From: an uncultured Mycoplasma sp.
Lineage (GTDB): Bacteria > Bacillota_I > Bacilli_A > Mycoplasmatales > Metamycoplasmataceae
Length of the DNA stretch: 64,000 nt
Reading direction: 5' to 3'
NCBI GenBank assembly: GCA_947040455.1
Contig: CAMRBN010000001.1
Coordinates: 62,001 to 126,000 of the forward strand
In this document: one piece after another, positions 57,162 to 64,000 of the stretch
How the letters are laid out: every line of letters begins with the position of its first letter
Numbering within the stretch: position 1 is the stretch's first letter
Program-made: the position numbers and the translations under genes
Notes under the pieces: generated by a model
Seen by the model: only the letters and a program-made list of their open reading frames with translations
What the model was told of the DNA's origin: nothing
Databases searched by the model: none

Positions 57162-57899
57162 ATGGCAGGACATTCAAAATGATCAAATATTAAACATCGC
57201 AAGGGAGCACAAGATGCAATTAGATCTAAAATATTTGCTAAGTTTTCAAAAGAAATAATGGTTGCTGCTGCACTAGGTGGTCCAGACATGAATTCTAATT
57301 CATCTTTAAGATTAGCAGTTACAAAAGCTAAGGCGAAATCAATGCCTAAGGCCAATATAGAAAAAGCAATTGAAAAGGGTTCAGGAAATGGATCTACAGG
57401 AGCAAACTTTAAAGAAATAATCTATTCTGGGAATCTTAGACACGGAGTAATTCTACTTGTGGTTTGTTTGTCAGATAATTACAATCGTGTTTCTTCTGAA
57501 GTACAATTTTTATTTAAAAAAGCAAATGGTTCTATTGGAAAAGCAGGTTCAATTCCTTATAACTTTGAAAGAAGTGGAATTTTGGAATTTGAACTGACAG
57601 ATAAAGATGAAGATGAATTGACAATGATTGCAATTGATGCAGGAGCTTCTGATGTAGAAACTGAAGATGGTTATTTATCAATATATACTCAACCCGCTAA
57701 TTTTAACAATGTAAAAGAATCATTGGAGAATAGTGGAGTTGAAAATTTTGAAACTGCTGAAGTAACATATGTTTCTCATGAAAAAATCAAGCTTTCAAAA
57801 GAAGACACTGAGCAATTTATTGCAACACTTGAAAGATTTGAAGATAACGAAGATATTCAAGATGTCTTCCATAATGTTGATTTATCAATTTTAGAATAA
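57162..57899 (+). CDS. yebC: YebC/PmpR family protein
   Basis: A 245-residue protein with the canonical beginning [18 protein letters not shown] and C-terminal V-D-L-S-I-L-E. Family members act as transcriptional regulators or help translation of poly-Pro stretches. Trp7 is TGA; starting downstream would lose the diagnostic N-terminus. AAGGAC precedes the ATG by 8 bases. Confidence 0.95.
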
Positions 57900-57907
57900 A
57901 CTTTGCT

Positions 57908-57935
57908 TTGCTTATATATTTTTTTATGGTATATT
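57908..57935 (+). promoter_or_regulatory. topA promoter
   Basis: TTGCTT (57908-57913) and TATATT (57930-57935) are 16 bases apart; the -10 ends seven bases before the topA ATG. Confidence 0.55.
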
Positions 57936-57942
57936 TATTAAT

Positions 57943-59772
57943 ATGAATTATTTAGTTATAGTGGAGTCACCCAACAAAGAAAAGACAATTAAGAAGTATC
58001 TTGGAGATGAGTATGAAGTTTTAGCTTCTGTTGGTCATATAGTTAAAATGTCAACTTCTGGCGAAGGAAGATTGGGAATAGATTTTGAAAATTGAGAACC
58101 TAAATATTCAATTGAACCAAGCAAAAAAGATGTTGTGGAAAGATTAAAAAAACAAGCTAAGAAAGCAAAAATTGTTTATATAGCAACCGATTTAGACCGC
58201 GAAGGTGAGGCTATTGGTGATAATTTAGTTGAATTTTTAAACATTAAAGATAAATACAAAAGAATTAAATATAATGAAATTACCAAAGAGGCTGTTTTAA
58301 ATGCAATTGCAAATCCAACTATCATTGATGAAGATTTAGTTAAGGCGCAAAAATCAAGAAGAATGCTAGATCGAATTATTGGTTTCAAATTAACTAATTT
58401 AATCAAAACAAAATTATCAAATTATCCAGTTGCTCCAACTGCAGGTAGAGTTCAATCTATTGCATTAAAATTAGTAGTTGATCGTGAAAATGAAATAAGA
58501 GCTTTTATTCCTTTTAAATATCACTTAATTGATGCTGTGATTAACGAAGAAATAACTGCATCTTATTTTAATCCTGATAATAAAGAAATTGACAAAAAAT
58601 GAATTATTCCTGAAAAAATAGAAGAAATTTACAATTCTTTAAAAGGACCTTTAGAAGTAGTTGAAATAACAACTACGATTAAAAATGATGCTAGCATAAC
58701 TCCCTTAAAACAAGCTATTTTATATAGAAAAGCAGATATGTCTTCCAAAGCTACTCAATCAGCTTTACAAAGACTATATGAAGGTTATGGAGATGGAGGT
58801 CTTATTTCTTATCCTCGTACTGATTCTACAAGATTATCACTTCCTTTTTTAGTAGGTGCACAATCTTACATTAAAAGTGTGTTTGGACCTGAGTATGTTT
58901 CAAAAACCATTAAAGGTATTGCAGGTGATCAAGATGCCCATGAAGCTATTAGACCAACCGATATCGGTTTGACTCCAGAAAAAGCTAATGCCAAATATTC
59001 TTTATCATCTTCAGAAAATAAAATATATTCTTTAATATACTATACAACCATGCAAGCTATTATGACAGTTCCTAAAAGAGAAATATTGAGATACAACCTT
59101 ATGAATTCAGGTCATTTATTCAAATTGTCATCTTCAAAAGTTATTTTTGATGGATATTTGAAACTTAGAGGATATGAAAATTCAAAAGAATTACCTAAAT
59201 ATGAAAAAGGTCAAATGATTGATGTAAAAGAATATATAAACACCGCTCACGAAACAAAACCGCCTGCAAGATATAATGATGGATCTCTAATCCAGAAGTT
59301 AGATGAAATAAAAGTTGGTAGACCCTCTACCTTTGCCACAACAATTAGTAAAATTGTTGATCGACAATTTGTTGAAAAAGAAGGGAAAGCCTTAAAAGCA
59401 ACTGAATTTGGAGAAAAAGTTATCATAAAATTAATAGAAGGATTTCCGAACGAGATTACTGAAGGGTATACCGCTAGTGTAGAGGCAGATTTAGATTTAA
59501 TAGCTGAAGGTAAGCTTGATTATAAAATTACTATGGAACAATTTTGAAATAGATTTAATGCATCTTATAAAACTGCAGAGCTAACATTAGAAAAAACTAT
59601 TTTAATGCCAAAATTTGTTGGTGAAAATTGTCCTGAAGATAAAGGTGAATTAATATTTAAAAATTCTAGAAGCGGAGAAGAGTTTGTTGGATGTAATAAT
59701 TTTCCTGAATGTAAATTTACAAAAAATCCTAAAGCTAAAAAAAGATTTGCTTTTCTGAAAAAAATTAACTAA
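57943..59772 (+). CDS. topA: DNA topoisomerase I
   Basis: Relaxes negative supercoils. 609 residues: [19 protein letters not shown] and [17 protein letters not shown]; active-site Tyr in [10 protein letters not shown]. One C-terminal zinc ribbon remains (G-C-N-N-F-P-E-C), where the first half is C-P-E-D rather than C-x-x-C, so one Cys is missing. It has a likely leaderless promoter and a strong terminator after it. Confidence 0.97.
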
Positions 59773-59804
59773 TTTTATTTTTGCATTTGTCAAAAATCAA
59801 ACAT

Positions 59805-59833
59805 AAAAAAACTCTAATCAAAGAGTTTTTTTT
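59805..59833. terminator. Bidirectional terminator between topA and the FtsZ-like gene
   Basis: AAAAAAACTC and GAGTTTTTTTT form a clear stem with an 8-base loop. Confidence 0.8.
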
Positions 59834-59841
59834 ATCAACAA

Positions 59842-60963
59842 TTATTTTTGTTTAATTTTTTCTTGAGGATTTTCTAAAATTAATGTTCTAGTCGCTTCAT
59901 CTTTAAATAACTTTTTAGATTCTTGTACTTGTGATAATATATTTTTGATATGCTCTTCAATATCTTCAGATTCTAAAATCATTTTTGATTCATCAACATT
60001 TAAAGCTAAAATAGTAATTTGACTATATATATCAATATCAAATTCACCAATGTATTTACATATAATGAATTCCTTGTCTTCTCCAATAATAGAGGTTAAA
60101 ATATATCTAATTCTATCAATCATTTTTTTAGTTATATAAGGGGTTTTAATTGTTACTATAAATGTCTTCGAGGCTTCAAATGAACCATGAAATATTGGGT
60201 TTGACAACGCTTGAACAATTGACAAATCTAATCAATCAATTTTAGAGTTTGAAATTCCGATGGTAGGAATTATCTTATTTACAAAATTTTTATTGTTTGC
60301 ATAAAATAAAGATTTAATTAATGAAAAGTGATCAGGATTTAAATCAGGTTCTACAAATGGAACTACAAATGATTCAATTAAATCTAAAACAAATCTAGAA
60401 ATAAAATGCTTTCTATTAACTAAGTTGGCTTCTTCATAAGCTTCAATAATTGTTGATTCAGCAATCGGAATAAAAGGTTGAGAAAACTTAAGCGCTTCTT
60501 TCTTTAATCTATTATAAATTTTATCTTCTGAATTACTGGTAATAAAGTTTTCAACTACACAATGAAAAGAAAATACATCATAACGATTTAATATATACGC
60601 TAATTCAATAACATAAGAAAGCATAAAAGAATCTTGTGATTTATACAAAATGATTGCTAAATCAGCATTTGCAACAATATCTTTTATTGCTTCAATATTA
60701 TTTTGGAAAAATACTGGAGCAGGAATAATTTTTTCATTTTCCCTAGGAGAATTTCACGATAAAAATGATTCTTCAAATTTATTTTTACCATTTGGGTTAT
60801 TAGTAAAATTATTTTCTGTTCCTATCTTAAAGAATCTTGTGTTGGCTCTAATAGATTTATGAATATTTTCAAAATTACCTAATTCAGTATCTGAAAAATA
60901 TATAATTACAGTATTTGCAACATAATCTTTTTTGACATTTTTTACTTCTTTTTTATTAAACAT
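59842..60963 (-). CDS. Degenerate FtsZ-like (tubulin/FtsZ fold) protein
   Basis: 373 residues. From about residue 245 the pattern Q-A-L-S-N-P-I-F-H-G-S-F-E-A-S-K-T-F-I-V-T-I, then I-G-E-F-D-I-D-I-Y-S-Q-I-T-I-L-A-L, closely follows the FtsZ C-terminal domain (A-I-S-S-P-L-L-E-x-S-I-x-G-A-x-x-x-L-x-x-I ... R-V-T-V-I-A-T-G). Earlier, N-A-D-L-A-I-I-L and F-x-C-V-V-E-N-F match the GTPase domain order, but Y-K-S-Q-D-S-F-M stands where G-G-G-T-G-T-G should be. So it probably cannot bind GTP in the usual way. Start ATG 60963 with AAAGGACG. A canonical ftsZ is not in the window. Confidence 0.55.
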
Positions 60964-61061
60964 ATAATCCGTCCTTTTCAATGCTATCATAATTATTTTA
61001 ATACAAAACAATGATAAATTATGTTCTAATTATAAATTAAAATTCATTATTAGCATTAATT

Positions 61062-61988
61062 TTATTTAATTTTATTTCCAATTACTTTACCCGCTATTGA
61101 ACCATCGGATGCCGCAGTAACTATTTGTCTAATCTTTTTTTCTCTAATATCTCCAATGGCATAAATACCACTTTCATTAGTTTCCATATCTTCATCAGTC
61201 ATTATGAAACCTTTTGAATTAAAGATATCAAGGTGAGAAGCAAAAGAAGCCACTGGTAAAAATCCTATATAAGGAAATAAAGCATTTGCCTTCATATCAA
61301 CTTCTTTACCTTCAATATTAACCTTTATTTCTTCTAAATTAGGGGTTCCATTTAATTTAACAACAAAAGAATTGTAGTAAAAATTAATGTTTTTAATCTT
61401 AGTTGCATTTTCTAAAATAACTTTTTCTGCAATAGATTCACTATCTTTGATAAAAATATTTACTTCACTAGCTAATGAAGATAAATAAATTGCTTCTTCA
61501 ATAGCGCTATTTCCACCACCAATTATTGCAGCAGGTTTATCTTTATTAAAGGGTCCATCACAAATAACACAATAAGAAACGCCTTTATTATCATATTCCC
61601 TAATACCTTCTACATCATCTGGAATTCTATTTATCATTCCAGTTGCAATAACAATTGTTTTACATTTTAAAATAGTATTGTTTTCTAATATAACTTCTTT
61701 ATCTAAAGCGGATTTCGATTCTATTTTAACAACATTACCATATTTATGTTCAACGCCAGCTTCTTTTGTGTGTTTCAACATTCTCAAGGCTAATTTTGCT
61801 CCAACAATTTCTTCATCACCTATTCAATTTTCAATTCTAAATGTTGAAGTCATTTTTCCACCAGGAGCCCCTTTTTCAATTACCAATACCTTTAAATTAG
61901 CTCTTGCAGCATAAAGAGAGCAATTTAACCCACCTGGGCCTGCCCCAATAATTATTAAATCATATATTTCTGATTTATCTTTATTCAT
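61062..61988 (-). CDS. trxB: Thioredoxin reductase
   Basis: NADPH-flavoprotein of 308 residues that reduces thioredoxin. FAD motif G-A-G-P-G-G-L-N, redox pair C-V-I-C-D-G, NADP-binding G-G-G-N-S-A-I-E-E-A, and C-terminal G-D-I-R-E-K. Start ATG 61988 behind AGAAGTGA; overlaps the lgt stop by 8 bases. Confidence 0.97.
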
Positions 61989-62889
61989 TAATTCACTTCT
62001 TACCAACGGCTACCAATTGTGCTTTTTGTTGGGTTTTCAAAATATATTTTTTGGTTTTTCCAATAATTTCAATATTGTATAATTTAAATGATTTTTTATA
62101 GAAATAAAATACTAATGCCATTCCCAAAAGAATAGATATAACAGAAAGAATTGTATAATAAGCGTAAGATTCTTCACGAAGAGGTTCCATTGAAACTCTT
62201 GTCAATCCATATCAAATTAAATATAAAGCTCCTGGAGTACCTGGTTTAGTTAAACCTAAATTTAATACTACTCATACTATTAATACATAACCAATAAGCG
62301 ATGAAATAGATTCATATAAAAATAACGGTGCTCTAAACTCTGGAGTTCCACCTGCTTCTGAAGCAATAAACATATGTGAAGAAATGAATGGACCTAATCA
62401 AGAAACTTCTCATTCTTGAACTATTTTTCCATAAACTTCATGATTGGCAAAGTTCCCTCATCTCCCAATTGCTTGACCAACTAAAACGGTTGGAAGAATT
62501 ATTCCAAAAGTTTTCCTGATATCTAATACATCTTTATGTCTTCTTATAAATAAAAGATTAAGAATTGTAGGAACTATTACACCACCTTGGATTGATAAAC
62601 CACCTTCTCAAACTGCATATCAAGCAGAACCCGGGAAGGGATCAGTAGGATTATATATTAATCTTTCAAAAATATAAAATAATCTTGCACCAAGAATAGA
62701 AGTAGGGATAGTGATAATAATTATTTTTAAAAGTAAATCTAATGGATAATTTTCTTTCTTTCAAAAATAAGCAACCGTCACAATAGAAATTAATATACCT
62801 ATGATAATACAAAACGGATACAAAGGAATAAGGCTATTCATAGAAACACCTTGAACATAACCATCAGAAATTTTATTCAAGTTTCCCAT
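61981..62889 (-). CDS. lgt: Prolipoprotein diacylglyceryl transferase
   Basis: Attaches diacylglycerol to lipobox Cys, needed for lipoproteins such as those at 22122 and 29041. 302 residues, about seven helices, W-E-G-G-L-S-I-Q-G-G, the signature G-R-W-G-N-F-A-N-H-E, and C-terminal basic region. The last residues W-I-N-E follow a TGA. It starts inside hprK (17-base overlap). Confidence 0.95.
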
Positions 62890-63823
62890 TAGCCATACTC
62901 CTTTCTTCGATTAATTTTAAAACATCAACTCCACTTTGCTTAGAAATTAATAAATTTGCTGCAGCAACAACTAATGAAGAAGCACTTCTTCCAGCCTTAA
63001 CTGGTATACTCATTTTACTTATTTTACCACCTAAAATAGAATATGATAAATTTTTATCACCAATTCGATCAAAATCAACTATATCTTTCGAATGAATCAA
63101 TTCAACAACCAAATCAATGTTTGTCTTGGTTCTTATTGCTCTATCTCCATAAATTGTTCTTATATCCAACAAACCCAATCCCCTTGCCTCAAGAATATCT
63201 TTTGTAATTTCTGGAGAATATCCTATAAAATTATTTCCAATTCTCTTAATGAAAATAGCATCATCAGACACAAATATATGTTCTTTTTGAATTAATTCAA
63301 GAATTACTTCTGATTTTCCTATTCCGCTTGCTCCAATTATCATTACTCCAACGCCATTAATAATAATCAAAGAACCATGAACAAATTCTGTTTGGGCGAA
63401 TTTTTCTGCTAAATATACCCCAATAGTTGTTGTTAAAGAAGATAATGGAATATCAGACAAGACAACAGGAACTTCATGTTCGGTTGCAATTTCTATAATC
63501 AATTTTCTATTTTCTTCATTTACTCCTGAAGAACAAATAATCAAAGGCGGTTTTTTGCAAATTAAAGTATTTAGAGCGTTTTCTCTTTCCTCATTTGAAA
63601 TTGATAACATTCAATTTGATTCACTGGTTCCTCAACCAATTATGTTTTTAGAAATTGAATTTTCTCTATAAAAATAACCCTTTAACTCCAAGCCAGCTCT
63701 ATTAATTGCTGGTCTTTGAATATTTGATCATTTTTTAATGGAGTTTTGATTAACAACCTCAAATTTGTTTTCTTGACAAAATTCTAAAACATTAATATTT
63801 GTTTGTAACACATTATTTTTCAT
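62873..63823 (-). CDS. hprK: HPr kinase/phosphorylase
   Basis: Phosphorylates and dephosphorylates Ser46 of HPr, linking sugar transport to metabolic state. 316 residues: V-H-G-S catalytic His region, Walker [10 protein letters not shown], signature I-P-V-K-A-G-R-S. Start ATG 63823 behind AAAGGAG; overlaps uvrA. The pairing hprK-lgt-trxB is typical of Firmicutes and Mollicutes. Confidence 0.97.
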
Positions 63824-64000
63824 TATCTATAATCTCCTTTAAATATTTTGCTGTTAATGAATGTTTATTATTAATAATTTGCTCTGGAGTTCCAGAAACA
63901 ATTATCTTTCCACCTTTGTTTCCGCCACCTGGTCCAAGGTCAATAATATAATCACTAGATTTTATTATATCAAGATTATGTTCAATAACAATAACAGTAT
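63813..64000 (-). CDS. uvrA: UvrABC system protein A, C-terminal end
   Basis: Only the last 61 residues are in the window: the end of the second ATPase domain with H-loop V-I-E-H-N-L-D, the diagnostic [11 protein letters not shown], and G-T-P-E-Q. Nucleotide-excision repair damage sensor. The stop lies 11 bases inside the hprK start. Confidence 0.92.
   Translation of the reverse strand, partial: TVIVIEHNLDIIKSSDYIIDLGPGGGNKGGKIIVSGTPEQIINNKHSLTAKYLKEIIDNEK

Overview
The window comes from a low-GC, wall-less bacterium of the Mollicutes that reads UGA as tryptophan. Most genes are interrupted by in-frame TGA at conserved Trp positions, and a tRNA-Trp with anticodon TCA lies at 45098-45173. Gene content fits the Entomoplasma/Mesoplasma/Spiroplasma side of the class: PTS enzyme I plus HPr kinase, LDH, F1Fo ATPase, potABCD, an ECF transporter module, c-di-AMP synthase, and a Pro-Ala-Met-Ile-Ser-fMet-Asp-Phe tRNA operon. 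The species cannot be fixed from sequence alone.

Layout. 1-7923 (minus) is an array of paralogous BspA-like leucine-rich-repeat surface proteins: one running off the left edge, one clear pseudogene, and two intact genes, each with a signal peptide and, where the end is visible, a C-terminal membrane anchor. 8198-14736 (plus) holds ptsI, tRNA-Gly, an orphan C39-peptidase ABC exporter with a small membrane partner, the ybeY-cdd-era block and a small RNase III-like protein. 14778-17373 (minus) is a pair of nuclease-like genes. Six plus-strand tRNAs follow, then ldh, small membrane proteins, a DUF3137 protein, a lipoprotein, the polyamine importer potABCD and large secreted or lipoproteins. A stand-alone TIR-like gene (31000) sits before the nine-gene ATP synthase operon atpIBEFHAGDC (minus, 38540 to 31638).

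38635-47288 (minus) carries a DJ-1/PfpI protein, cardiolipin synthase, tRNA-Ser, mgtE, the diadenylate cyclase gene, two paralogous Mollicute proteins sharing an N-terminal module, tRNA-Trp, and a cluster (small sigma-like protein, two membrane-linked proteins, ACP) resembling MG284-MG287 of M. genitalium. An eight-tRNA operon, a very large SGNH hydrolase and rsmD follow. 51878-59772 (plus) holds upp, ecfA1-ecfA2-ecfT, ligA, yebC and topA. 59842-64000 (minus) holds a degenerate FtsZ-like protein, trxB, lgt, hprK and the end of uvrA.

Genes working together: ptsI and hprK belong to sugar import and its control; ldh regenerates NAD from glycolysis; the ATPase sets the membrane potential; potABCD, EcfAAT and MgtE import polyamines, vitamins and Mg2+; lgt lipidates the Cys-lipobox proteins encoded nearby. 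The most unusual items are the modular LRR family with its pseudogene, the FtsZ-like protein lacking the GTP-binding signature, the TIR-like protein truncated by a 65-bp tandem duplication, the catalytically odd RNase III-like protein, the orphan C39 exporter, and several genes whose -10 box lies so close to the start codon that leaderless mRNAs are likely.
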